This document shows positions 52,101 to 61,391 of a stretch of 64,000 bases of DNA, piece by piece. The position numbers and the translations under genes were made by a program. Where the stretch lies: NCBI GenBank assembly GCA_004154925.1, contig QJNS01000060.1, forward strand, positions 248,001 to 312,000, written 5' to 3'. Below the pieces are notes generated by a model, which saw nothing but the letters and a program-made list of their open reading frames with translations, did not search any database and was not told where the DNA came from. This DNA is from Monosporascus cannonballus (taxonomy: Eukaryota; Ascomycota; Sordariomycetes; Xylariales). Within the stretch, counting starts at the first letter, position 1. The number at the start of each line of letters is the position of its first letter.

Positions 52101-54700
52101 TTTATTTTCTTAAGAAAATATCCGTTTTTTTAATCGATTTGTAAATTGCTGGAATAAAGCTAAGGTATTCCCAAAATAATATCGTATTTAGAGATGTTAG
52201 CGATATTTAGCAAAACACGTTTTTGGTATTTTTGAATTTCTACAGTGAGTTTTTTTATTTTTCGTAAGATTCGTTTATTTTCGTAGGTGGATAAGTTTCC
52301 GTTTACCGTACGTAATTTGTAAAACCGTAATTTGTATTTCCAGGAAATTTGATATCTTTTTGCTATTACGGGGGAAATAAAATTACCTTTTATTCCGGAA
52401 TTAATTATTGCTTTGAAAGTTCTGCCTTTATACTAAAGGAGAATCTCGATTTAACTGCGTATTCCCTTAGCTGCTTTGCATAAGGTTTTGTAAGTTAAGG
52501 CTTTTCGATATTTTATTTTCGAAAACTTCGGCCGTTTTTTAACTGGTATTGTTTATTTGCGAAAAAACGTTTTTATTTTTGGGCCTTTTTAATAGCATGT
52601 TTGGTATAATGATTATTTATATATTTGTACCATTTCTTTTTACCTAATTAATTTTCGAAAGTAATCGTTTTTTTTGTTTAACTTTTAGTTTTGTGTTTCT
52701 TAAGTTATAGGGTTAGAAAAGGATACTTCTAAAGGAGGTATTCCCATATTTAAGAGTTCGCATTGGATATAGAATATTGGGGAATAATATAAGTATCTTT
52801 TTAATATGGCCTTTTGACTTTATTTTGATTCGGGATATAGGTAACAAGATTTAAGGTATTTTAGCTATCGGAGGATTTTAATGTATCGATATTTATCGTC
52901 CGGTTCGGTAGGTGTTTTTTCGTTTTATCTAGGCCAAAAGGTATTTTTTTTTTTGGCTTTGAAATAAACGAAATAATCGTTGTTATAGCAGATAACGAAA
53001 TATAATAGGTTATAAAGATTTACCGATAATGTTTTTTAGTAAATGGTACATTTTAGGATCTTATAAAGTTCCGGGGATAATTGTTTGTAATTATTGGTAT
53101 TTGGTCGAAATTAACCGTCCTTTGTATGCATCTTATACTTTTGGGAATCGTAGTGGTATTAGCAACCTAGCTTTATAGTTATCCTGGAAGCCGTTTGTCC
53201 TGGATAATATTTGCAGGTTTTAACCTTAAAATCCTGATAAATTAAATAAGCCTTGTATTCTGGGATGTTGCTTTAAATTTGAATGGTAATGGCAATAGTG
53301 AATTTTGGCTGGAAAAAAATCGACTTAATTTTTTTTTCTTTTTTTACCTTACTATCGGTTTTTTGTTCAGCCGTTCTGGCTTTTTTGGGGGGTTAAGTAA
53401 TTCTTTCCTTTTTAGGGTTCCTTTTGGCGGAAAAACGATATTCGCTTTTAAAATGTCCTTTTTTGCCATAATTAAAATATTTTACTTTAAATTTATTTTC
53501 TTTGAACTTTTTCGAAGCGGAACTTATTTGTTTTTTTTTTTGAGGTTTACCCTTATTCTTTTTAATTTGGTTACTAAAGCTTTTGTCGTTATTTCGTTTG
53601 CCGGTTCTTTTTTTAAGGTATCGATTAAAAGTGCGTCGGTCGGTAATAATAATTTTATCTATATATTTTACAAAAAAATCCTATTTTGAGTTCCATATAT
53701 AATTCGTCCTTAATTTAAAGTTTTAGGCCATTATAATAAAAATAAAATAACGTACTTTCTGGTAAATTCGAAATAGTTATTAAGTAATGAAACTTAATCG
53801 TATATTCGGATGTTAATTTAGTTTAGCGAAGGAAATAAAGTTATTTAATTATATATTATTTTTTATTTGGATTTCCGAATAAAGTTTATATTTTTTTTCT
53901 TCGAAATATTTATACTTATTGAAAATATAATTGGTTATATCCGAAAATATTTCGGGGTAATTTTGCAAGTAATTTTTCATAATAGGTTCGAATCATAAAA
54001 AAGCTTTTCCAGTAAATAACTGAAAAATAACCATTATTTTCTAATAATCCTTAGTTAAAGAATTTTCATAAAATTTAAAGTGAAATCTGGCCTGGACCAG
54101 GAATCCTTCCGGGTCCTTTAATTTATCGTAAGGCTTGCGAAAAATTAGATTGTAACTCTTAATATCTAGCATTTTATGATAACTAGGAGGTAAAATAATT
54201 CCTTTTTGTATTTAATTTGTATCGAATAATAATAAGATTAAGGTTTTTTGCTATTAAGCGAACTTAGCGTTTTTTTTAGGGCTTTAGCCTTTATTATCAA
54301 AATATATAATTTCTTATTAACGGTTAGTGCTTTTTCTTTTTCCTTTTTTTTTCTAGAACCTTATCTTATATTCTTCCTTAATTCCCACTTCCTTCTTAAC
54401 TTCTTCCCGCTTTAACTTCTTTCCTTGAACCTTAATAATATCCTTAGGAGTCGGGGTAAATGGCTGTTAGGGCTATAAAAAAAGGCCTCCTTAAGATCGG
54501 GTAATAAAGGATACCATATTATTAATCAGTAAAAGAATTTCTTTAATAAGAAGTAAATCGTTAAATCTTATTAATAACATCTTATTAGCCAATAACGGTA
54601 ATCGGGTATGTTATTTATTTTTTAAACGTTATCCTATGTTATCGTTTGCATTAAGTTTAGGAAAGCTTATGTCTTAATTGAGCGGTAAATTATTCGTCGA
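49130..54700 (-). pseudogene. gag-pol of element C (moderately RIP-mutated)
   Basis: Minus strand. Gag zinc knuckle near 53418-53470 (KYFNYGKKGHFKSEYRF, two Cys now Tyr). Reverse transcriptase with an intact FVYLDDILIF at about 51404-51430. The RT-RNase H link in an open frame at 50922-51155 (FLEKAKEAFRELKKAITGG and LKTDALKYVLGVVLKQ). Integrase across about 49800-50400. Chromodomain near 49130-49290 (YEIEQILDSKVIKNKV, YLIK, KGY). It is the oldest element by nesting yet keeps its catalytic aspartates. Stops elsewhere still disable it. Confidence 0.85.
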
Positions 54701-54724
54701 CTATTAATTAAGGAATTATTAAAA

Positions 54725-55143
54725 TATAACGAACCTGTTATATATCCACCTGGAGGTATAAATAATATCTAAAAAGGGTCTTAATTTGCAAGTAATAATA
54801 GGACGAAAAATAATTTAGGGGTTTATTCATTAAAGAAATTTAAAAACTTTTTCCTTAATAAAAAAAACGGTACAGTTACTTTTTGATTAAAAGCTTAGAT
54901 TAATAGCTAAGGAACGAAATTAAATAAGTGCTATTTATATAAAAAACCGATTTATTATATATTCTATTTCCCAAAGTGAATGTATCGTGGATCTATGTGA
55001 TTTATGTGATCTAATTAATCCATTAAATCACCTAAATCACCTTGTCTGGGCCAAGAATTCCCCTCCAGAGTTCAGCCGTGGCAACTCCACGCTAGGCCTT
55101 AAAGGTTGGCCTCCTCAAGACAGAAACCCCTGTTCCTGTAACA
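54725..55143 (-). repeat. LTR-C, 5' copy (419 bp)
   Basis: Colinear with the left copy. Its last 170 bp are nearly free of RIP (GGCCAAGAATTCCCCTCCAG), the first 200 bp are not. Ends ..CCTGTAACA. Confidence 0.88.
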
Positions 55144-55164
55144 GTTAAACCTTTAGCCGTTATA
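55144..55164 (+). repeat. terminal piece of the older LTR split by element C
   Basis: GTTAAACCTTTAGCCGTTATA continues the LTR broken at 17674. Its first five bases are the duplicated target. Confidence 0.65.
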
Positions 55165-55168
55165 ATAA

Positions 55169-55446
55169 TGAGCCAGTAAGCCGGAATACCAACTTAATGA
55201 TCGTAAGCCAGTGAACCGGATTACCAATTTACTAATAATAACCTCGTGAGCCGGATTAAATATATATGCTTATTTTATCCGTAATTTAAATAATATTCAT
55301 TTGCAATTTAACTTCGTTATCTAAAATATTTTTAGTATTACGAAACGTATTTAAGTTATCCATTATTCAAACTTTTACGATACTTCTACTAACATAAACC
55401 CGTACGACTAAGGTTTAATAATTTGTTAAACCCCCTAGCCGTTACA
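55169..55446 (+). repeat. LTR-D, right border of the transposon block
   Basis: The 3' part matches LTR-A/B (TACTTCTACTAACATAAACC and CCCTAGCCGTTACA). The 5' part is different and contains two 35-bp tandem units (55171-55205 and 55206-55240, each starting AGCCAGT). Its end abuts normal-composition host DNA. Partner LTR not identified; the 5' boundary is approximate. Confidence 0.65.
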
Positions 55447-55475
55447 GCCAGCCACTCCCTGTCGCTCTCCGACAT
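55447..55475 (-). pseudogene. 5' stub of a host gene cut by LTR-D
   Basis: On the minus strand an ATG at 55475 opens MSESDREWLA and then runs into the LTR terminus. Upstream, on the same strand, lies a good TATA-like sequence and a pyrimidine-rich leader. The rest of the gene is not recognisable elsewhere in the window. An unknown gene; a chance ATG is possible. Confidence 0.45.
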
Positions 55476-55595
55476 ATTGAGAAGGGATGTGGAAGATATG
55501 AAAATGAAAAGATTGGGAACTGGGTACAAATCACGAATATGGATGTGCACGAAATGATGAGAGGATAGTAGCAGATGGGTACGGGTGTAAACCAT

Positions 55596-55608
55596 TTATA
55601 TAAACTTT
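55596..55608 (-). promoter_or_regulatory. TATA-like box of the truncated gene
   Basis: Minus strand reads AAGTTTATATAAATGG, about 120 bp before the ATG at 55475, followed by a CT-rich stretch (CTACTATCCTCTCATC). Confidence 0.4.
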
Positions 55609-56284
55609 AAGAGGAGCAAAGAAGAAGAAATAGAAAGACGATGGTGTAGGGTCGAGGCTGTATTATGGAACGCTGCCATTTTAACCAGGGAGTTTTTTGC
55701 GGCCACCTTGTATTTAGGAGGGCTATTGTAGGACTCTTCTGTAATCATTGAAGTTATTCAGAAAGTACTGGGATACAGCGGCGTTAATGCCTACGCAGGG
55801 GTGAGCACAGGGTGATTAATACCTGAGGGCGCCTGAGCAAAAGCGGCGAGGCTGCACGTGACTTCAGCAATGGCAAGTCGTCCAGATTGACGTGTCGTAA
55901 CATCGAAGACGGTTATGTTACTCCTGCTATCTATCTCCAGATTCTTACCTCGTGGGTCTGTTTTCGCCGCCTGTACCCGAGGTTCTTCTCTTCTATTCCG
56001 ACGACGGATGATCATGGCCTTTGTCTATAATGGCTAAGAGAGTCGCCTTTTTTGCAACGAGTCCGGATAAGCCATTCTCGTGATAATCATTTCGACAATG
56101 GACACAAAGGGGCTCTCGAGCTCAAGTCGCCGATTCCGTAGAGCGGCGACGTCCGCACGACACACAAATCTTATAAGTTCCTTGCTTAGCTGTCTACGGA
56201 GACAACTATGCTGGCTTCTATCAAACTCAAGCGCCCCTTCTAGTGGGCCTGCAAACAAGTTCACCAAACTTTTCAAACCGAAAT
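55609..56284. other. intergenic region
   Basis: Normal composition. Open frames (55791-56015 minus, 56080-56412 plus) show no family features, so no gene is called. Confidence 0.5.
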
Positions 56285-57557
56285 ATGCAGGCTGCTACTT
56301 ACTCCGAACAGAAGGCAGTCCCAGATTTCTGCGGCCAAAGTGTGTTCGAAAGGAGGACTCGGACACATCGAAGCTTATCAGCCAATATAGACCCATATTT
56401 GAGTCACCATGAAGGCCAAGAAAGATACACGGCCTGGCTTTAATATACGAAGAAGCTAGGGCTCAACTGGACCCCAGAGGAGAGAGATGAGTATATTAGT
56501 AACATCAAGGTCGTCGACCTTCCACGACTCGAAGAGCCCTATCCCATAAACAATTTCTTCACTGCCGGGACACCCAAGACGAAACGGAAGTGGTGGGACG
56601 CATGTTGGAAAGAGAGGCCGCTCGCGGACCCCCGATATAACAAGGGCCAGCGCCGCGCCATCATTAACCTTGACAAGTCTCGCCTGCGGTACGTTATCAA
56701 GCAGGGCGAGAGTGTCATATTCCGCAATGCGGATACCAAGGAGCTAGTGCTCGTGGGTGCTCCGTAACTTCGTACCGGACGACAACATCAGGGAGTCCAT
56801 GATCGAGATATGCGGAGAAATCATCAAGTACAGACGCGATGACAGGCGCGAAGATCCCGGGATGCTTGTGCACTTCGGGTACACGTGCGGCTCCCGTAAT
56901 CAACCTCGAATCCAGATGGCGGCTCCATGAATACGCTTCGACACACACGCGAAACAGGAGAGGGAGAGGCTGCTGAACCTCAAGGCGCGGGGCATGGCCG
57001 GCCTGCTGTGGAACATGACGAGATCCCGCCTCCCACCGGAGATCATCGCCGAGTACAATGACCTGATCGAGGAGTACGACCTCCCGCGCATGGACATGAT
57101 GAGGGATGGCGACACCTTCAGCTTCAAAATCGACCGGAAGAAAGTCACGTTCCGGGACCTCGAGCTCCCGCCCCCGTCGGGGCTATCCGCCATCAACTAC
57201 GCGAGGTACACGCACAAAGAAACGAACGGGAACAACTGGATCGTGGCCTGCACCTGCAAGGCGCTCCGGACCCCAGACAAGGGCGGCATCTTCTACCTGG
57301 CCTCGTACGGGATCATGATGGAGGGCCCGGAGAAGCGGACCGGTTACGAGGTCCCCCCCGACGGGGAGATCAACACCGGCATGGTGTTCGAGGTTTCCAA
57401 GGCCATCAAGAACGCTCGGTACAATTCCGACTGGCTTAACGAACGCGCTCGACCTAAGCTGTCGAAACTCCCGGGACAGACGGCTGCAAGGGTTAATAAA
57501 CAGACGAGGTACGGCCTTCGTCCGCGGACAGGCAGAAGGATAATCCGCCTGGAGTGA
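56285..57557 (+). pseudogene. Decayed gene of unknown function, two stops and one frameshift
   Basis: Long coding-like plus-strand sequence from an ATG at 56285 to TGA at 57555-57557, with good GC-rich codon use. In-frame stops at about 56441 (TAA in AWL*YTKK) and 56928 (TGA in MAAP*IRFD), and an extra G near 56755 (GTGGGTGC, expected GTGGTGC) that shifts LVLV into the frame giving NFVPDDNIRESMIEI. Continuous blocks include WWDACWKERPLADPRYNKGQ, VHFGYTCGSRNQPRI, NNWIVACTCKALRTPDKGGI and a basic tail. I do not recognise the family with confidence; the His/Arg-containing blocks recall 2-oxoglutarate/Fe oxygenase-like fungal proteins, only a guess. Only three lesions suggest recent death or sequencing errors. 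It lies 0.8 kb from the transposon border. Confidence 0.65.
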
Positions 57558-58213
57558 TGTCAGAAGATTTTCGCGATCGGTATTTTATTTTCTCAAGGAA
57601 GTAGTATTTGGCCAAGGGCAGTGTACAGGTTGATTCTATATATTTATTTGCCCCCGAACCTTAAGTGGCAATCTCTCTGGATCTGCCAGTATCAGTGGAA
57701 TTCTTGGCGCAATGAGAAACAATTCTAGTGCCTGATAATCTATCTTCTGGTTTACTATAGCGCATGATGAATCCAGTCCCGGAATTGTATTCTCCAATAA
57801 TTGCCTATTTCAGTGCTACTCCAAGAAAACCAGTTGGTAGTATTCAAGCTTAGGTACGCTGAGCCCGTTTCCCCTCAACTCCAGCCCCTTATTAGCCGAT
57901 ATCCCCATAACGAGATCTTATGGCGAGTGCTTACTGTTGGCGATGGAAGCCCCTGCTTGTGCGGAAGGTTTCCAGCGTGAGTGCCTGTGAAAGAGTAGTA
58001 TCTGAGACTCTTAATGCGTCGGCCTGGTAATAGCAGCGCCAGTCGCAAAGGGCTCCGAAGGCAGGAAGGGAATGCACTCAGACTGCAATACTTAGATACG
58101 GTCTCTGTCGACCATGCATGAGAGGACTGGACAGTGAATTTCTGAAAACATCAATCTTGGGCCTCCCATCCCAATCCAACCCCCTTCCCCAACCACCACC
58201 AAATTGTAGAAAA
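57558..58213. other. intergenic region
   Basis: Normal composition, no coding signal I can support. Confidence 0.5.
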
Positions 58214-59076
58214 ATGGCTTCGGAGTCGATCGACGGCAATGCTTACACCACGCCCTTCATGTTTACCCAGAGCATGCGCCGGGACATTTACCCAGCTGTT
58301 GACCCAGCCACAAACCCACGAACTTGAAGACGGCCCCAAAGACGTTCCCACTCCAGGTGCAGCAGGGGCCTGGACAACGTGAGATTTGGATATTGCAGTA
58401 CTCGCCTAGACAAGCCTTCACTTATTCGCATCACGCCGTGGTCAAGTCTTGGAGCGTCGCCAAAGCCGCGGTACTGTCCCTGTTGGGCGGAAGCTCGAGA
58501 GTTTAGATTAGACAGCCGGAGAGCCGTAAACCAGCTCCAAGGTGTTCACTATTGCCGAGGACACCAGGGGTCGCAGACGGACGTCGACGCAGTTTATAAG
58601 AAGGCCATCCACGAGTCAGGCCATGCTGATGTTTTGGTCAACTCCCATGGAGCAATGAACGTAGGCTCCAGTGGAGCGGCCGATCCTTCTAAGTGGTGGG
58701 AGAATTTCGTTAGTGCGAACATGAATCCGAACGCGAATAAAGTAGGTTGACCGGAGGATGCCAGGGAATCAACATCTGCGGCGTTTGCAATATGTACCGT
58801 GGTCTGGTCGGCGCCACGGGCGGCTCGGGCATCATAATCGACGCGACAAGCCTTGCTGCGTCTTTCGTCGTCTCTGGGATGTCGGGCTGCGGCGCCGCGA
58901 AGCAGGCCGTCATCAAGTTTGGCGAGTATCTCACCGTGGAACAGCCAGCTCTGCGGGTCTCCTCTATCCACCCAGGCATGGTGAAGGCCGAGAACGGCCA
59001 CAGTATGGTTGTCGAACTTCCTTCCATTTTCCAAGAACAGGGCTGCCCTAGCGGGCTGCTTGACAGTTGTGTGTAA
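58214..59076 (+). pseudogene. Short-chain dehydrogenase/reductase relic
   Basis: NAD(P)-dependent SDR family, Rossmann fold. The start MASESIDGNAYTTPF..RRDIYPAVDP is typical of fungal SDRs. The cofactor-binding glycine region after about 58320 is scrambled by frameshifts. VDAVYKKAIHESGHADVLVN and SHGAMNVGSSGAADPSKWWE follow in one frame (58379-58750). GGSGIIIDATSLAASFVVSG and EYLTVEQPALRVSSIHPGMV follow in another (58747-59076). The active-site YxxxK reads C-G-A-A-K: the Tyr codon is TGC at about 58888-58890. At least two frame changes, a lost nucleotide-binding motif and a lost catalytic Tyr show it is dead. It stops 30 bp before a dispersed repeat. Confidence 0.8.
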
Positions 59077-59105
59077 GATAAGCGAGGGTGCGACGCTAAC
59101 CACAA

Positions 59106-59252
59106 GACCAAAAGATCAGCAATTCCAAACCCTTCTGGGCTATATCAGCAACTAGTTACTTTTCTTGATATTTGGAGACGTCTTATCAGGATATATGGGG
59201 TCCTGTTCTAGCCCTTTTGGCTGTAGGGGGCTGCATTATCTTACATTGTGAC
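59106..59252 (+). repeat. dispersed repeat R, un-mutated copy
   Basis: CCAAAAGATCAGCAATTCCA..GGGGCTGCATTATCTTACA. Aligns with RIP-mutated copies at 15583-15730 and 16236-16372, all in the same orientation. Normal composition. Family unknown; no terminal inverted repeats seen. Confidence 0.7.
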
Positions 59253-60284
59253 AGTTAGGCTGATCGGTAGATAAGGTAACATAGAGTGTGGGAAGTGATA
59301 ATTGTCTGACTAGAATTGAGCTCTAGGAAGCGGTGGCTAGGAAGCTCTCTATATACTGTGGGCGCGCCGGAATAAGGTTCTTCCGGGGTGCTGGGAGCTT
59401 GATGACTAACATAGATACCCCTATTCCACGACAACAGTCTATCTGCCTACCCCCTGAGCCGACTTCCTCAAGGGAGGATGCATTCATGCTCTAATTAGTT
59501 TGTCGTCAGGCTTGAGAAGCACAAGGATGATTGTCGAAAGGAAGCTTATCAAACTTGGGAAGCTTCAGCCGCTGGAGATGCAGAGGATGAGCGCGATTTA
59601 AGCGTTGCCATAGCCTAGCCGCTAGATACATCTTTTACTAGGAAATTTCCCAGTGTTACAACGTCGTCATTGCGGGCGTTCGCCTTACTCATGAAACTGA
59701 CTCAGTTGATACCGATTTTTGAAGGTGCAGTGCGACAGACGATAATAGGTGTTCTAAAGCAGCCTTGAGCTTGTTCTACTATAAGAGAAAACAGGCAGGG
59801 ATTATGACCTGACTTGATCAAGTTCAGAATTCCAGGGGTCCTCGTCCTCTTCATTTGTAGGCTCCGGATTCATTCTCAATGCGATAGCCTGGACTGGCTT
59901 AAGCTACTAAAGCACAAATTCTTTAATATGTGATGTTAGGGAGTCCTATGAATTCCAAATGCATTTTGTCTAAGAAGTAGCGGTTGCTTGTTCCGAATCC
60001 TAATTGTTTGTCTGCGAGTTTAACATACTTACTTCCCTGGGCCTTACTAACGCTGTTGTTCTTTGAGGCCGCACTCCGGGCACCGAGCAGCTAATGTTCT
60101 CCCCATAGGCTTTCGAACATAAATGGACTGGGGAGTGGCACTTTACGTAGTTATCATTGAGATGTGTTATTCGGCACTAGTCCGAATTGCCGAACAGGCG
60201 TTCGTACGAAGGTATTCGTATAATCTAGGTGTTTCGATGTTCCACATGGTACTCCCGTATACTGTGGAGCATTTCAGCTGATAC
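59253..60284. other. intergenic region or gene debris
   Basis: Normal composition with many stops in all frames. Nothing recognised. Confidence 0.5.
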
Positions 60285-60820
60285 GTAGTGGTCATTAAAC
60301 GCCGAGTTAATGGTGCTATTACTAGAACGCGTTTAGATCGGCGTGGCAAATCAGGGGTTTGCAGGATGAAGTCCGGTAGTACCTACATAGGAAGTGCCGT
60401 AGGCCCAGTCTTCATTGCATTTTCTGTCCTTGGGAACTGGAGCAACTATCTATGCGCTAAGAGCTCCGCAGCAATATCAAGGGCCTTTCAGTTTTCCTTT
60501 CGACATCCCATAACTCGAATGTGATCCCTGATTTTTAGGTGCGGCTGATTTCTATAAGTAGTAGATCTGTCATGGAAAAGGGCACCCCTAGCTGGGGTCT
60601 TCGGGTGATTGTTGTTCCTTTCCGAGGCCCTATATCAGTGGATCACCCACAACAAGTGGGATCACCACTTCCTAGCTTCCTACAAGTCAATATACCCTCA
60701 AGAGCTGTGTATCTACTCCCTAGTAAGTGTGACAAGATCGATACTGAAGTTCGCGTTCGCGTTCGCTTCAACAGTGGCCGGCCGAGAAAAAACTGCCGGC
60801 GTCAGGCTTGGGTAAACTAA
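60285..60820 (+). pseudogene. Possible gene remnant, unrecognised
   Basis: Two stretches in the same reading frame look protein-like: STYIGSAVGPVFIAFSVLGN (within 60288-60524, hydrophobic) and ITHNKWDHHFLASYKSIYPQ followed by FAFAFASTVAGREKTAG (within 60609-60815). They are separated by about 85 bp containing stops and a possible intron end (CCTGATTTTTAG). It could be part of a membrane protein gene, intact with introns or decayed. Low certainty. Confidence 0.3.
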
Positions 60821-61391
60821 CAACATCGTCAGAGCGTCATTTCGCTCTACTTCAGCATCAAAATACGACCCGTTTTGTCGCGTGTCCGACGGTAGACTTC
60901 AACTAATTAACGCTTATCTATTGGATGTATTGCTGATAGGGGAATTGGCGGTTCCTACCAAGTACTCCCTTTCAACATGATGAAACTACCTACTGGGAAT
61001 ACTTGCCCCATAGAACTTCGGAAAAAACTTGAGTGTCAAAAGGTGTTTGTACGGGCATCGACTTGCGTATAGAGAAGAACACATTCTTAGGTATCAAGGC
61101 GCTCTATTCGTACAGTCATGGATGGTACGCTCGTTACAAGAACTGTGTCGCCGTCCTTGACATTCTGGCTGCCGGCGCAGACTACACCTTTTACGCCCCT
61201 ACGGTCATTCTCTTTGGCGCCACTCTGCCCTAATGCAGGTTCATGTATCGCCAGGCGAGTTGCACGGCCGCCTATAATCGAGAACCGCCTTTCGGTGCTA
61301 TAACGGTGAGCGACGCTGATCACTGGCCACAAGGTTACTACGATATTATGAAGGGTAAGCCTCGGAGAGACATTCCGTAGCAGGCGGCATA
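60821..61391. other. 5' region of the surface-protein gene, exon structure unresolved
   Basis: Contains frames that could be N-terminal exons of the next gene: 61118-61303 (PFTPLRSFSLAPLCPNAGSC) and a frame near 61300-61360 (SDADHWPQGYYDIMK) before a possible donor GTAAGC. They lie in different frames, so either short introns or indels are present. Confidence 0.35.

Larger units (their letters stand above)
17675..55143 (-). mobile_element. Ty3/Gypsy chromovirus C, interrupted by the E/A/B nest
   Basis: Outermost datable element. LTRs at 17675-18092 and 54725-55143 are flanked by TSD GTTAA (17670-17674 and 55144-55148). Minus orientation is shown by a purine tract next to the left LTR (minus strand AAAAAGGGGAAA just inside 18092) and by the minus gag-pol. 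Own sequence is 17675-18207 plus 48506-55143; everything between is later insertions. It carries gag, pol with chromodomain, and an antisense frame, listed separately. Confidence 0.88.
5823..55446. repeat. RIP-mutated AT-rich transposon block (about 49.6 kb)
   Basis: Nearly all of this stretch is TA-rich. Surviving cytosines sit mostly in CpG, while CpA and its complement TpG are rare, the dinucleotide bias expected of RIP at CpA. Recognisable protein motifs show C:G to T:A changes: reverse-transcriptase YxDD as YFDN or YLNN, zinc-knuckle Cys as Tyr, Trp and Gln codons as stops. The block ends sharply at an LTR terminus at 55446. Contained elements are listed separately. Confidence 0.9.

Noticed and set aside
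53279..53689. 136-residue plus-strand open frame, Phe-rich
   Set aside because: The opposite strand reads as the gag zinc-knuckle region of element C. The Phe-rich translation is the complement of AAA-rich coding sequence.
5823..55446. Regional centromere
   Set aside because: AT-rich, RIP-mutated retrotransposons are typical of some fungal centromeres, but they also form ordinary heterochromatic blocks. Nothing in the sequence separates the two; CENP-A mapping would be needed.
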